This document shows positions 51,780 to 61,276 of a stretch of 64,000 bases of DNA, piece after piece. Within the stretch, counting starts at the first letter, position 1; each line of letters begins with the position of its first letter. The stretch covers positions 62,001 to 126,000 of the forward strand of contig NZ_JACHVC010000007.1 of assembly GCF_014230145.1 (NCBI RefSeq). Reading direction: 5' to 3'. The DNA comes from Pelagicoccus albus. GTDB lineage: Bacteria; Verrucomicrobiota; Verrucomicrobiia; Opitutales; Opitutaceae. The position numbers and the translations under genes were made by a program. A model generated the notes under the pieces. It did not search any database. It was not told the DNA's origin and was given only the letters and a program-made list of their open reading frames with translations.

Positions 51780-54620
51780 TTGAGTCAGAGCGAATACATT
51801 CATATCAAGGGAGCGAGGGAGCATAACCTCAAAAATGTGGAGCTGCGAATTCCCCGCAACAAGCTGGTAGTGATAACCGGTGTCTCCGGTTCCGGCAAGA
51901 GTTCGCTCGCATTCGATACCTTGTATGCCGAGGGGCACCGCAAATACGTGGAGTCGCTCTCCACTCAAGCGCGGCAGGCCATGGACCAGCTCAAGCGTCC
52001 GGATGTCGACTTCATTCACGGCCTCTCACCGGTTTTGGCGATCGAGCAACGAGCCTCCAATGCGTCGCCTCGCAGTACGGTGGCCACGGTGACGGAGATC
52101 GCTGACTACGCCCGTCTCCTTTGGGTCATTCGGGGAGAGCAACGTTGCCCGAAGGACGGCGGCATCATCCAGCGTCAAACGCTCGATGGAGCGGTGGACC
52201 AAACCTTGCAGCTCCCGGAGCGATCCCGAGCCATGATTCTCGCTCCCTATATGAAGGCCAAGCCAGCCGAGTTGCGTGAAGAACTGCCGCGTCTTCGACA
52301 GAAAGGCTTTCAACGTGTCCGTATCAATGGAGAAATCGTGGATGTGGACGATCCGCAGGCCGCCTCCAAAGGTCGTCAGGCTCTGCAGATGGATATCGTG
52401 GTGGATCGTTTGGTGATCGGTCCAGATCAGCGAAGCCGCTTGGCCGACTCCTTGGAGCTTGCCTTTAGCGAAGGAAAGGACCGAGCCATTGTCCTGTATC
52501 AAGAGAATCGGGACGCGGAGTGGGCGGAGCTTCCCTTGAGCCGAAACTTTTCCTGTAGCGAATGCGGTACGGTGTACGAACCCATCACCCCCCGTCATTT
52601 CTCATTCAATACCGCTGAGGGATCCTGTCCGGAATGTGGAGGACTTGGTGAGACACGCCGCTTCCTCGATGAGCTCGTAGTTCCAGATCCTGACAAAAGC
52701 GTGAAGAACGGAGCTCTAAAGCCGCTGCGTATCGGAGGGAAACAGCTGATCATCCGTCACAATGCGATGCTTCGTCAGCTCGCCGAGCAATTGCCCTTTG
52801 ATCCGACGACCCCTTGGAAAGATCTTTCTGACGAGACTAAGGAACAGCTTCTACATGGAGTCCCGGATCGTGAGTTCGAATTCAAGCTGACCCGTCGCAA
52901 AACCAAGCCCGCTCCCACGAAGTTTGAAGGAATTATTCCGCTGCTAACAAAGGCGGCGAGGGAAACGAAAAGCGATGGCTATCGGGCTCGTCTCATGACT
53001 TACCAGACCGAGCAGGACTGTCCCTGCTGCCACGGGCATCGGTTCAGCCCGCGTAGCGCTAACGTGTACGTGGATGGAGTGAGCCTGCCCGAGTTTTTGG
53101 CCATGGATATCGAAAAGGCATATGCTTTTATCTCTGGTTTGGATAAGGCCGGTAGCGAGGTTTCGACTTACGGTGAAGTGATCGAAGGGGTGGAATTCCG
53201 GTTGCGGTTCCTGAAAGAGGTCGGCTTGGATTATCTGACCTTAAATCGTGGATACTCGACGCTGAGTGGTGGAGAATCGCAGCGTGTACGCCTCGCGACC
53301 CAGCTAGGCATGAGTCTGATGGGGGTGGTCTACGTTTTGGATGAACCGAGCATTGGACTGCACGCCAAGGATAACAAGAAGCTGGTCCAGACCCTGAAAG
53401 ACCTTCGCGATACAGGGAACTCGGTGGTAGTGGTTGAGCACGATGAAGAAATGATGCGAGCGGCGGATCATCTCATTGAGATCGGTCCTGGAGCGGGGCT
53501 TTATGGCGGCGAGGTTCTCTACGAAGGAAAGCCAGACAATTGTACCGCTTCTACCGAACGTGAACGCTCTACGGGAGCGTATTTGTCGGGAGTGGAGCGA
53601 TTGGCAAAATTGGCCAAAGATCTAGAGCCCTCCGAAAAGTGGATACGGATAAAGGAAGCAAGCCATCATAATCTGAAAGGCGTTACGGCTGAAATACCAG
53701 TCGGTCTGCTCACCTGCGTTACCGGTGTTTCCGGTTCTGGAAAGTCTACTTTGGTCAATGGCATTTTGGCCAAAGCCGCCGCCCGCAAGCTGAATCGCTC
53801 GAAGGACATTCCTGGAGCTCACAAGGGTATCGAAGGTCTAGAGTATTTCGAACGAGTCGTGCGCGTGAGCCAAGAGCCGATTGGCCAAAGCCCGCGATCC
53901 AACCCTGCTACCTACACAAAACTATTCGATGCCTTGCGAGATCTTTACACGAAAGTACCTCTGTCGCGAACACGTGGATATAAGGCCGGCCGGTTTAGCT
54001 TCAATGCTCGTGGCGGGCGCTGCGAGCGGTGCCAGGGGCAAGGGGCCATCAAGCTCGACATGCTCTTCATGAGCGATGCCTATGTCGAGTGCCCAAGCTG
54101 CAACGGGAAACGCTACAACCGAGAAACCTTGGAGGCGAAATATGCGGGCTTAAGTATTGCAGAGGCCTTGGACCTATCGGTCGACGAAGCCTGCGAAAAA
54201 TTTAAGAATGTACCGCGTATTATCGAAAAACTGAATACGCTGGAACAGGTAGGGCTTGGCTATCTCAAATTAGGCCAAGCAGCCAATACCTTGAGTGGCG
54301 GAGAGGCTCAACGCCTGAAGCTTTCGCTTGAGCTCTCCAAACGAAATAGCGGGAAAAACCTCTACATTTTGGACGAACCGACCACCGGTCTGCATTGGGC
54401 CGATATTCAACGTTTGAGCGACTTGCTCTTCAGATTACGAGACCAAGGAAATACGGTGGTAGTGATTGAGCATCAACTCGACTTTATCCGCTTGGCAGAC
54501 TGGGCGATCGACCTAGGCCCCGGCGGCGGAAGTCGAGGAGGGGAGATCGTATACTCGGGGCCAGTGCAAAGGATGGTTGATTACGAGCGTTCCGAAACGG
54601 GTTTGGCGATGCGTAGTTGA
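51780..54620 (+). CDS. uvrA: excinuclease ABC subunit A
   Basis: Damage-recognition ATPase of nucleotide excision repair. It has two ABC modules: Walker [17 protein letters not shown] and [15 protein letters not shown], signatures [13 protein letters not shown] and [13 protein letters not shown], and zinc modules ([10 protein letters not shown] with [19 protein letters not shown] with [10 protein letters not shown]). The start is probably the TTG at 51780 ([18 protein letters not shown]), which gives the family N-terminus; the frame is open back to 51687. The region before the first zinc module (about 130-250) has a UvrB-binding-like domain, so it is a UvrA1 type. uvrB and uvrC are not in the window. 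Confidence 0.95.
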   Translation: MSQSEYIHIKGAREHNLKNVELRIPRNKLVVITGVSGSGKSSLAFDTLYAEGHRKYVESLSTQARQAMDQLKRPDVDFIHGLSPVLAIEQRASNASPRSTVATVTEIADYARLLWVIRGEQRCPKDGGIIQRQTLDGAVDQTLQLPERSRAMILAPYMKAKPAELREELPRLRQKGFQRVRINGEIVDVDDPQAASKGRQALQMDIVVDRLVIGPDQRSRLADSLELAFSEGKDRAIVLYQENRDAEWAELPLSRNFSCSECGTVYEPITPRHFSFNTAEGSCPECGGLGETRRFLDELVVPDPDKSVKNGALKPLRIGGKQLIIRHNAMLRQLAEQLPFDPTTPWKDLSDETKEQLLHGVPDREFEFKLTRRKTKPAPTKFEGIIPLLTKAARETKSDGYRARLMTYQTEQDCPCCHGHRFSPRSANVYVDGVSLPEFLAMDIEKAYAFISGLDKAGSEVSTYGEVIEGVEFRLRFLKEVGLDYLTLNRGYSTLSGGESQRVRLATQLGMSLMGVVYVLDEPSIGLHAKDNKKLVQTLKDLRDTGNSVVVVEHDEEMMRAADHLIEIGPGAGLYGGEVLYEGKPDNCTASTERERSTGAYLSGVERLAKLAKDLEPSEKWIRIKEASHHNLKGVTAEIPVGLLTCVTGVSGSGKSTLVNGILAKAAARKLNRSKDIPGAHKGIEGLEYFERVVRVSQEPIGQSPRSNPATYTKLFDALRDLYTKVPLSRTRGYKAGRFSFNARGGRCERCQGQGAIKLDMLFMSDAYVECPSCNGKRYNRETLEAKYAGLSIAEALDLSVDEACEKFKNVPRIIEKLNTLEQVGLGYLKLGQAANTLSGGEAQRLKLSLELSKRNSGKNLYILDEPTTGLHWADIQRLSDLLFRLRDQGNTVVVIEHQLDFIRLADWAIDLGPGGGSRGGEIVYSGPVQRMVDYERSETGLAMRS

Positions 54621-54662
54621 TATTCTCTGCCTGTTTGCAAATGGGAGACGGGAAATTCGGGT

Positions 54663-56597
54663 TTAGTTCCAAGAGGTTTCCATCGTGCTTGAGCTGATGC
54701 GTTTCGGATTTTGCAAGCTGCTAGCATTTTTCGACTGCTTATTTTCGTCGTCCTGTTTTTCGCATTCTAACTGGTTGCCGGACACAATTTTGCAGAGCTC
54801 CTGGGCTGCTTCAACTAGGCAGCGAGCTTCGCTGTTGAGTCCGTTCGCAGTCTCAGTGGTGCCCTCGGCGTAATGGGCTGCATTTTGGGTCACGCGTTCC
54901 AGCTGTGACATGGCGTTGCTGATCTGGGAGGCACCGTTTGACTCTTCGTTTGCGACTTCCGATACGGATGAGACAAGCTCGACCATTCTTTGGGTATGGG
55001 CGGCTATGCCCGAAAAGGACTTGAGCACGTTTTCGCAGATCAGGCTGCCGCGGTTTGATCGTTGAACAGCTTCGCTTATCTGCTGGTTCGTTTCTGCGGC
55101 TGCATCGGCGCTTCGTTTGGCGAGATTCCTCACCTCGTCCGCGACTACTGCAAACCCAGCTCCCGCCTGGCCGGCGCGAGCTGCTTCTACGGAAGCGTTC
55201 AAAGCGAGTATGTTTGTTTGGAATGCTATCTCGTCGATAGTGCTGACGATACGGGTTACAGACTCGCTGGAGGTAACTATTTCTTTCATCGCGTCCGACA
55301 TTTCCGTCATGCTACACTTTCCGCTTTCCGTGGCGTCAAGAGCTGCCATCGCGATTTCTCGAGCTTCGAACGCGTTTTTTGCATTGGTGTTGATGCTGCT
55401 TTCCATCTCTGTGACGGAAGCGGAGGTTTCCTCCACTGAAGCCGCCAGGGTATTCGCGTCATCGGCGATATGGCAGCTGAGCTCTTGTACGCGTGAAGTC
55501 CAATCGGTTATACTTTTGCTGCTTTTTTGCAGTTCGCCTGCAGTTTTAATTATTCGTCTTACTGTGGCCAATACAATGAGGATCCCAATAGCCCCAGCCA
55601 CGATACCGGAAAGGGTTACGAGGATAACGGTGCCGTTGATTTCCGCATTCAGCGCATGAAGTTGCTCCATGGATTCGGATGCTATGAAAAGCCCAACGGG
55701 TTGGCCCTTGAAGTCGAGAATGGCTGTGGCTCTCAGTCTGTGTTCGTCGAAAGTGAAGCTTTGTGGAGATTCCAGAGCTTTTTCCAGAAGAGCCGGGGTG
55801 AGGGCTTTCGAGAAATAGTCTTTATTGGTGGAGTTGACGAAAGTGAACTTGCCTGTTCTAGGATGCTTGTTTTGGTCCTGTAGTTTTGTAGCGATGGACA
55901 GGTAATCCGAGACCATGAGGACGGCAAGATCTCGACTGGGCTCTTTTGCTAATGATTCGAAGATCGAGGTGAAATCACCAAGGTACTCGACCGAACCTAG
56001 GAATCGTTTTTCTGAATCGATTATCGGAACGATTCCTCGAATCGCGAATCCGCCACGTCCAATTTCAATGCCTGTCACTGGCTCATGCGAACCTTGGTCG
56101 ATTCTTTTGATCGTATGCCGGAATGAGCTAATATCGTCGCACTCGTTTTGCTTGGGTCGAAAGACTCGCCAAAGGCTACGGGCAGTGGGGAGATGGAAAT
56201 GGAGTTGATAAGGGTTGCCCGCGTAGGATTCGAAACCCTCTGTTTTTGATTTGAAATACTCTTTCAGCTGTTGACGAGCTGCTTGGGTGTGGGGGTCTAC
56301 GGCGACGCCGTTGTTTCCGAGCGACGCTTCCGCGTAGGCAAGGAGTACCGATTCGTCACGTGCAAAAAGACTGGCATGGCCAAGAGCCGAATGAGCTTCT
56401 GAATCGATTTGATTCAAAAAGGTGTTTGTTAGCTTGGAGATATTTTGGTCGAGGTTTTGCTCGAAGGAATGCCTAACTTCCGATCGAATGAGAACCGCGT
56501 TTAGCGAGAGAAGCACGCAAAGCGAGAAGGCTAAGAGGACCACTAGCTTTTTCGCGAAAGAGACACGGTCGAGGGCGTTGCGGAGATTGGAAATCAT
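54663..56597 (-). CDS. methyl-accepting chemotaxis protein
   Basis: A 644-residue chemoreceptor. Membrane helix 1 is near residues 18-37 ([19 protein letters not shown]), then a large Cache-like sensor ([27 protein letters not shown]), and helix 2 near 325-347 ([20 protein letters not shown]). The cytoplasmic hairpin has [13 protein letters not shown] and the signalling tip [23 protein letters not shown] with [16 protein letters not shown]. This is the universal tip that activates CheA. The ligand is unknown. No che genes are adjacent, so the pathway must be encoded elsewhere. Confidence 0.93.
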   Translation of the reverse strand: MISNLRNALDRVSFAKKLVVLLAFSLCVLLSLNAVLIRSEVRHSFEQNLDQNISKLTNTFLNQIDSEAHSALGHASLFARDESVLLAYAEASLGNNGVAVDPHTQAARQQLKEYFKSKTEGFESYAGNPYQLHFHLPTARSLWRVFRPKQNECDDISSFRHTIKRIDQGSHEPVTGIEIGRGGFAIRGIVPIIDSEKRFLGSVEYLGDFTSIFESLAKEPSRDLAVLMVSDYLSIATKLQDQNKHPRTGKFTFVNSTNKDYFSKALTPALLEKALESPQSFTFDEHRLRATAILDFKGQPVGLFIASESMEQLHALNAEINGTVILVTLSGIVAGAIGILIVLATVRRIIKTAGELQKSSKSITDWTSRVQELSCHIADDANTLAASVEETSASVTEMESSINTNAKNAFEAREIAMAALDATESGKCSMTEMSDAMKEIVTSSESVTRIVSTIDEIAFQTNILALNASVEAARAGQAGAGFAVVADEVRNLAKRSADAAAETNQQISEAVQRSNRGSLICENVLKSFSGIAAHTQRMVELVSSVSEVANEESNGASQISNAMSQLERVTQNAAHYAEGTTETANGLNSEARCLVEAAQELCKIVSGNQLECEKQDDENKQSKNASSLQNPKRISSSTMETSWN

Positions 56598-57099
56598 AGT
56601 TTGGGTGGGGCTTCAATATTGTCATACGACGACTGTCATAGAAGTTCGACCCACGTCTTTGGTAGCTAAAGCGATCACTTGCTCAGTAACGCAAATTTGA
56701 TAGGTTCACCACTCGCTAGGGACTTCTCCTGATGCGGTTTGTAGTGTATAACTCCAAAGGCCGAAAAATTATATTGGGGCGTACTCCTGTATCTTGAATT
56801 TTAATACGCAATATTAAGCTCTAGGCTTTTCTGTTATTTCTCGGCAGAAGCGACTGCGGCAAGAATTAGTCAGCGGCATTATTGTAGTCGGCGAAGACAT
56901 CCTTGGCCATGGGGGAGATCGCGTTGACTAGATGCGGCAGCTCGGTCGGCACCGTCACAGGCGGCAGAACAGTATTTAGAACCCCTTCCGATTTCCATTG
57001 GGAAGAAGTCTGAGTCGAACTCCGTATTTCGCAAAAAAAAGATGAAGCCGGGGAAGGCTTCATCTTTGGAAATCGTTTTTGTCTGAAGAGGCTACTTGC
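56598..57099. other. 502-bp intergenic region with possible gene remnant
   Basis: Between the chemoreceptor and the DUF2264 gene. The part up to about 56865 is A/T-rich and holds no gene I can support. On the minus strand from about 57000 to 56866 an open frame reads GVLNTVLPPVTVPTELPHLVN then SPMAKDVFADYNNAAD and stop, which looks more like coding sequence than chance. It could be the 3' tail of a lost gene. Its upstream part runs through the DUF2264 terminator, so no intact start exists. Confidence 0.4.
57038..57067 (-). terminator. intrinsic terminator after DUF2264 gene
   Basis: Perfect 12-bp stem AAAGATGAAGCC (57038-57049) with GGCTTCATCTTT (57056-57067) and a 6-base loop. On the minus strand it is followed by eight T. 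It lies 33 bp after the stop at 57100. Confidence 0.9.
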
Positions 57100-59154
57100 T
57101 TAGCAGGTTCGCAAGCCGTCGATGTTTTGGTAGTCGACGTGGTGGCTGGCTCCGCTGCTCAAGTTTACCTGCACTCCGCAAGGAGATCCTGAGGGAGCAA
57201 AGGTCTGGATCGTGAAATCCTTCACAGGCGAGAGTTCCTCCTCGGTCCACTCCGAGTCATCCATCTTGTGGAGCATGGCGGTGATGAGGATTTCCATTTT
57301 AGGATTCACCTTGGGAGCGGTCTTGCGGGCGAAGAGCACGGTGCTGCTATCGGCTTCGGCGTTGTTGCCATCATGGGTCATTGCCTCGGCTTGATCCCAG
57401 CCGTGGTAGGTAATGAAGGCGAGGCTACGACCAGGTATCCGAGCAATCATTACAGTCCGATCCGCGAGCTTTCTCTCTTCCACGGTCGCTTCGACTCCGT
57501 CGATGTGAGGAAGGCCGAAGTGTCCAAGGGTGAGCTCGTATTCGAAAGCAAGTCGGGTACGGTCCACTCGGAGGACTCCTCCGGGCAAGGTGATTTCCGC
57601 AAGGTCGATGATGTAGCCGACTCCATTGTTCGGCGGTTGGCGCATGATGGCCTGGCGGTAGAGCACTCCATCCCGTTGGCCGTTGAAGAGCATGTTTTGG
57701 GAGTGAGTGAACTTGGCCCGCAGTTCCGAATCGTTATCGACGGTTTTACCGGTGAGGTAGAAGTTGATGTCGTCGCCTCGCAGATCGCGAGGGTCGAGGC
57801 TGCGGAAGGCGTACTCCATGGAGGTGCCACCATCCGGGTTTTGGTCTTCCCAAGGGAAGTGGGTGTTGAAGGTGAGTTTCGAGTAATTCGGGTCGTCGTA
57901 GTAGACTTTGCCCGGAATGATTTCCGAGGTTCCTGTTTTGCCATGGTTGACGAGCATGAGGCCCGGGCTGGGCAAGAGCGTTTGAGTCGAAGCATCACCC
58001 AAGTCTTCCCAGAACCCGTCGTTTTCGGTCTCCGTCCAGAAGGGCGAATCCTCCGGCAGCGCCAGGCAGATGAATGGGAGGAACATGAGGAAAGGGCTAG
58101 CTGGGCAGCTATAGCTCTGCACCATGTAGTCCTTTTGGCCGTAGAAGCCGAGGCTTGGAATCCCGTTTACGAAGAATTCCTCTTTGGTTACGAACTGAAG
58201 AAGCGATCCGGAGCAGAGGCGTCGAGCCCAGCCACCATCGAGCAGGTTTGGATTCTCCAGCATGAAGGCTACGGGGAAGGCACCGGATACCCAAGTACGG
58301 TAGCAGATGCTGCGGGACCACATGTTTATGTATCCATCGCGGCCAAAGAAGTTGCCGATCGACTCCATCAGCTTTTGGGCCGACTTCTCGATGGTCTTGG
58401 ATATCTCGGGATAATACTCGTCGCCGAATCCGCGATTCCAGATAGTGGTATAAACGATGAAGAGACTGATAGAGTAGTAGTTGTAGGTCTGTTCCAAATA
58501 CCAGCCGTCTCCCGAGTGGTAGGAGACGACCCACTGCAGGTGGTTAAGCAAGAGCCCGTCGTCGATTTCGTAACCCTGCTTTTTGAGGAAGGAAAGTGTA
58601 GTGATATTGAAGATACGCCAGTTGTTCTGGGTAGTGCGATGATGGCCCCATGCAGAGATGGTTTTAACCATAGCCGCCTTTTGTTCCTCGGTGTAGACGG
58701 ACCAGATGGTATCCGGCATCAGGAGCAAGGTCTTGAAGAGGCCGCCGAACTCGCAGGTGTACTGGTAGGTCGAGTCCGGAAGGTCTTCCGGCATGGGTAG
58801 GGAATTCGGGTTGCCCGGAGTGAGAGCCTTGTAGAGGAGGTTGGCGTAGTAATCGCGAAGGTTGATTCCTTTGATCTCGGTTTCAGGATCGTTGTGGATC
58901 AAGGGAGCCGCCAGGGTGAAGGTGCGCTCTAGGGCCTCGAATTCGAGGGAGCGGAAACGCCAAGCGGGAGAGTCCTCTTGCGGATAGGTTTTCCCGTCGA
59001 TGAGCGGGAAGGTCAGGATGTCGTCGAAGGAGTCGATGTGTTGGAAGGCTCCCTCGAGCAAATACTTGGCAAGCTCGATGTAGTGGGAGCGTGTCATGCC
59101 CGTTTTGGGGCTTAGTTGATAGTCGGGGTTTTCAACGGTGTAGGAAGATTTCAT
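57100..59154 (-). CDS. DUF2264 domain protein, probable glycan-active enzyme
   Basis: A 684-residue protein without a signal peptide. The N-terminal two thirds is an alpha/alpha toroid (WGHHRTTQNNWRIFNITTL, VVSYHSGDGWYLEQTYNYYS, FGRDGYINMWSRSICYRTW) as in PF10022/DUF2264; related proteins are grouped with glycoside hydrolases active on uronic-acid-containing polysaccharides. The C-terminal third is beta-rich (LAFEYELTLGHFGLPHIDG). It is cytoplasmic by sequence, so it may act on imported oligosaccharides. It stands alone, with its own terminator and 236 bp upstream. Confidence 0.8.
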   Translation of the reverse strand: MKSSYTVENPDYQLSPKTGMTRSHYIELAKYLLEGAFQHIDSFDDILTFPLIDGKTYPQEDSPAWRFRSLEFEALERTFTLAAPLIHNDPETEIKGINLRDYYANLLYKALTPGNPNSLPMPEDLPDSTYQYTCEFGGLFKTLLLMPDTIWSVYTEEQKAAMVKTISAWGHHRTTQNNWRIFNITTLSFLKKQGYEIDDGLLLNHLQWVVSYHSGDGWYLEQTYNYYSISLFIVYTTIWNRGFGDEYYPEISKTIEKSAQKLMESIGNFFGRDGYINMWSRSICYRTWVSGAFPVAFMLENPNLLDGGWARRLCSGSLLQFVTKEEFFVNGIPSLGFYGQKDYMVQSYSCPASPFLMFLPFICLALPEDSPFWTETENDGFWEDLGDASTQTLLPSPGLMLVNHGKTGTSEIIPGKVYYDDPNYSKLTFNTHFPWEDQNPDGGTSMEYAFRSLDPRDLRGDDINFYLTGKTVDNDSELRAKFTHSQNMLFNGQRDGVLYRQAIMRQPPNNGVGYIIDLAEITLPGGVLRVDRTRLAFEYELTLGHFGLPHIDGVEATVEERKLADRTVMIARIPGRSLAFITYHGWDQAEAMTHDGNNAEADSSTVLFARKTAPKVNPKMEILITAMLHKMDDSEWTEEELSPVKDFTIQTFAPSGSPCGVQVNLSSGASHHVDYQNIDGLRTC

Positions 59155-59390
59155 AGGGTTTCCTTTACGGGGTTTAGAGATTGGGGACGGTTTGTATCCA
59201 AATCTGCCGATATGGCAAACGGGTCTTAGCGAGTCCGCTATGGTTGGGAGTTTTGGGGGAAGTTTTGGGTGCCTTCAGTTGTGTTTGAAATCGAATGCGA
59301 GGCCATTCTAGCGGCGTTATAATTATAGCCCAGCCGTATGTTTGTTTTTGGGATTGTTCGTAGAGCGACTGGGCCTAAGCTTGTAGTGTT

Positions 59391-60398
59391 TTGTTACCCT
59401 CCACCCTTGCTGCAGATTCCTCGAATCCCAGATCTCGCAGCCGCGGAACCTTGTTGATCGCCCTCGCGGTCCAGTTCGCGGTTTTGCTTGTCTCGGTGTT
59501 TGTGATGGTGCGTGAGGATGTGGTGGTGGAGCCGCCGGTGTTTTCAGGGGAGCGTGTGGTGGTGGCAGAAAAGTCATCGGTAAAGCGGCTTGAACGAACC
59601 CGCGAGTTAGATCGTCGCATGGCGAAGCCGAGGAGTTTCCAGGCACTCGCGGTCGAAGATGCGTTTCAGAGCGAGTTGCCGGCCTTGCCCCGACTGCCGG
59701 AGAGTTCGTCTGATTTCGAGGGTATGGAGGAGTCATTTTTGGCCGAAGCCCAGTCCGCCATGTTGGATTCGGGGCTAATGGGTGAACTGTCTCGATTGGG
59801 GGGAGCCGTCTCGTCTACTGAGTTTTTTGGCGTAAAGGACAGTGGCCGACGAATCGTGATCGTGGTCAATACTTCGGCTTCCGTGGTCCGGAAAGCGTCG
59901 GCTCGCGGGGTGAGTATTGCCCAATTGCAGGAAGAGGCGATCGGCTTGGTGGATAAGTTGGAGTCTGGGACCTTGTTTGGGATCGTGCAGTTTAGCCAGG
60001 GCACCAAAGGCTTCGCGGAATACCTGGCTCCGGCTTTGGTCAAAAATAAGCGACAGGCCGGGGAGTGGATTCGCGAGGAGCTCAAGGGCAACCCGCCTGT
60101 CTTAAACCCGGAATTGGTTGGGCACGAGGCCGCGATCGCTGCGGCGCTCGAGCTGCAGCCGGATCTGATTTTCTTTGTCACGGATGGTTCGCTAAATCGG
60201 CGAACGTCCAAAGCGGGTGGTGGCTACAGCTATCCAAAGATCTCCTACGATCAGCTGATGCGTTTCACAGAGAAGGCCGTTTTCTCCAGCGGTTCCGACC
60301 CGCGTTTGCACGTGATCGGCTTTCAGTTGGGAACCGAAGAGCGGTCGGGCTTGGAGCGTTGGGCCAAGCGTTATGGAGGCAGTCTGCGGGAGATGTAG
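59391..60398 (+). CDS. von Willebrand A-like membrane protein with altered metal site
   Basis: A 335-residue protein. A membrane helix (LLIALAVQFAVLLVSVFVM) is near 21-39, then a linker, then a VWA-like fold at about 148-330: GRRIVIVVNTSASVV, GTLFGIVQFSQGTKGF, PDLIFFVTDGSLN. The first metal motif reads NTSAS instead of DxSxS, so metal binding may be weak or lost. The start is uncertain: TTG at 59391 keeps the helix and no ATG does. Role unknown; a scaffold or adhesion function is possible. Confidence 0.6.
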   Translation: MLPSTLAADSSNPRSRSRGTLLIALAVQFAVLLVSVFVMVREDVVVEPPVFSGERVVVAEKSSVKRLERTRELDRRMAKPRSFQALAVEDAFQSELPALPRLPESSSDFEGMEESFLAEAQSAMLDSGLMGELSRLGGAVSSTEFFGVKDSGRRIVIVVNTSASVVRKASARGVSIAQLQEEAIGLVDKLESGTLFGIVQFSQGTKGFAEYLAPALVKNKRQAGEWIREELKGNPPVLNPELVGHEAAIAAALELQPDLIFFVTDGSLNRRTSKAGGGYSYPKISYDQLMRFTEKAVFSSGSDPRLHVIGFQLGTEERSGLERWAKRYGGSLREM

Positions 60399-60406
60399 AC
60401 GGAAGC

Positions 60407-60964
60407 CTATTGCTGCTGCTGCTGTTGTTGTTGTTCAGGGAAGGCGTTTTGCCAGAGAGTCGACTCTCCCGAGTGGCCGAAGCGGTCAAGTTGAGCGGCA
60501 ATGGTTTCAAGGCTCGGCTCCTTCACCTGGTGGCGCGGATCTCCCGTCAGCGTTGGCAGGGTTGCTCGAACTAGGGCCCAGCAAGCCCAGGCCCTCCATT
60601 TGCGTTGTTCGCGTCGAGGTTCGCCGAGCCGGTCTGCGTAGTGCTGAAAATGGACTCTCGGGTTTCCGAGAAAGGCTCCGTCAGGCGTTCTTTGGAGTAG
60701 GCTACCCAAAGCCGCGTACGGCAGCGGCCAATCTTGTAGGATCGGCTCGGCCCCGGTGAGGTCGGCTCCCCAGGCTCGGTCCAGGCAAAGGATGGCGCGG
60801 GCCGGAAGCCGGCTTTGCCAGAGGAACTGTCCATATTGCAGACAGGAGAAGTAAAATTCCGTACCCCGATCTTCTTTCCTGAAGCGGTTCAAGCTTCTCC
60901 AGGACATGTCCGTATCGGCCTCTGGTAGGCCATGAAGGGGAGCGATCAGGGAGTCGTTGGGCAT
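60407..60964 (-). CDS. hypothetical protein with polyglutamine C-terminus
   Basis: A 185-residue protein. FYFSCLQYGQFLWQSRLPARAILCLDRAWGADL is its most distinctive part and I believe it recurs in Opitutae genomes, with no known function. It has many Trp and Arg and no signal or membrane helix. The end is GHSGESTLWQNAFPEQ followed by nine Gln just before the stop. It is convergent with the VWA-like gene, with 8 bp between stops. Confidence 0.6.
   Translation of the reverse strand: MPNDSLIAPLHGLPEADTDMSWRSLNRFRKEDRGTEFYFSCLQYGQFLWQSRLPARAILCLDRAWGADLTGAEPILQDWPLPYAALGSLLQRTPDGAFLGNPRVHFQHYADRLGEPRREQRKWRAWACWALVRATLPTLTGDPRHQVKEPSLETIAAQLDRFGHSGESTLWQNAFPEQQQQQQQQ
60410..60436. repeat. CAA/CAG trinucleotide repeat at gene end
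   Basis: Nine glutamine codons in the gene direction: four CAA, four CAG and one CAA, then the stop at 60407-60409. Triplet gain or loss would only change the tail length and not the frame. Confidence 0.85.
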
Positions 60965-61201
60965 AATTCGTTAGGTCTTTTTCCGGTTTCGATCGTGTCA
61001 CTTAACGGTGACGGCAAGGTTTCGTGACTGCGTTTCCGCGGAATCGCTATTCTCTGTAGAAAAGAAGCAATGATTTGTTGCAAGGGTCTTCAATATCGCC
61101 GTAGGTGGTGGCTTTTCATTCACGCTTTTGGCCTCCCTCGGGCTGAAAACCCTCTCCGTAAAACACTACTTTCATAGACTTTAAAAGACGTCATCTTTGC
61201 C

Positions 61202-61276
61202 ATGCCGACGAAGATAGTTCCGGAAAATTTCCATAGCCAGCCCAGGAGCGCCGAAAACCCTCAGAGTCATCGATGA
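61202..61276 (+). CDS. possible 24-residue leader peptide before purF
   Basis: A short open frame starting MPTKIVPENFHSQPR and ending at a TGA that overlaps the purF ATG as ATGA (61273-61276). It could couple translation of purF, or simply be chance in the 308-bp upstream region, which holds no other gene I can support. No attenuator-like hairpin was identified. Confidence 0.3.
   Translation: MPTKIVPENFHSQPRSAENPQSHR

Noticed and set aside
54663-54720. Chemoreceptor C-terminal pentapeptide for CheR docking (ends ETSWN)
   Set aside because: It contains a Trp but does not fit the xWxxF/Y pattern, so I do not call it.
57268-58800. A 510-codon open frame on the plus strand, opposite the DUF2264 gene
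   Set aside because: It is wholly inside the DUF2264 gene, which has clear family motifs and its own terminator. The translated frame is rich in Val, Glu and Gly without domain motifs, as expected of an antisense shadow in GC-biased codons.
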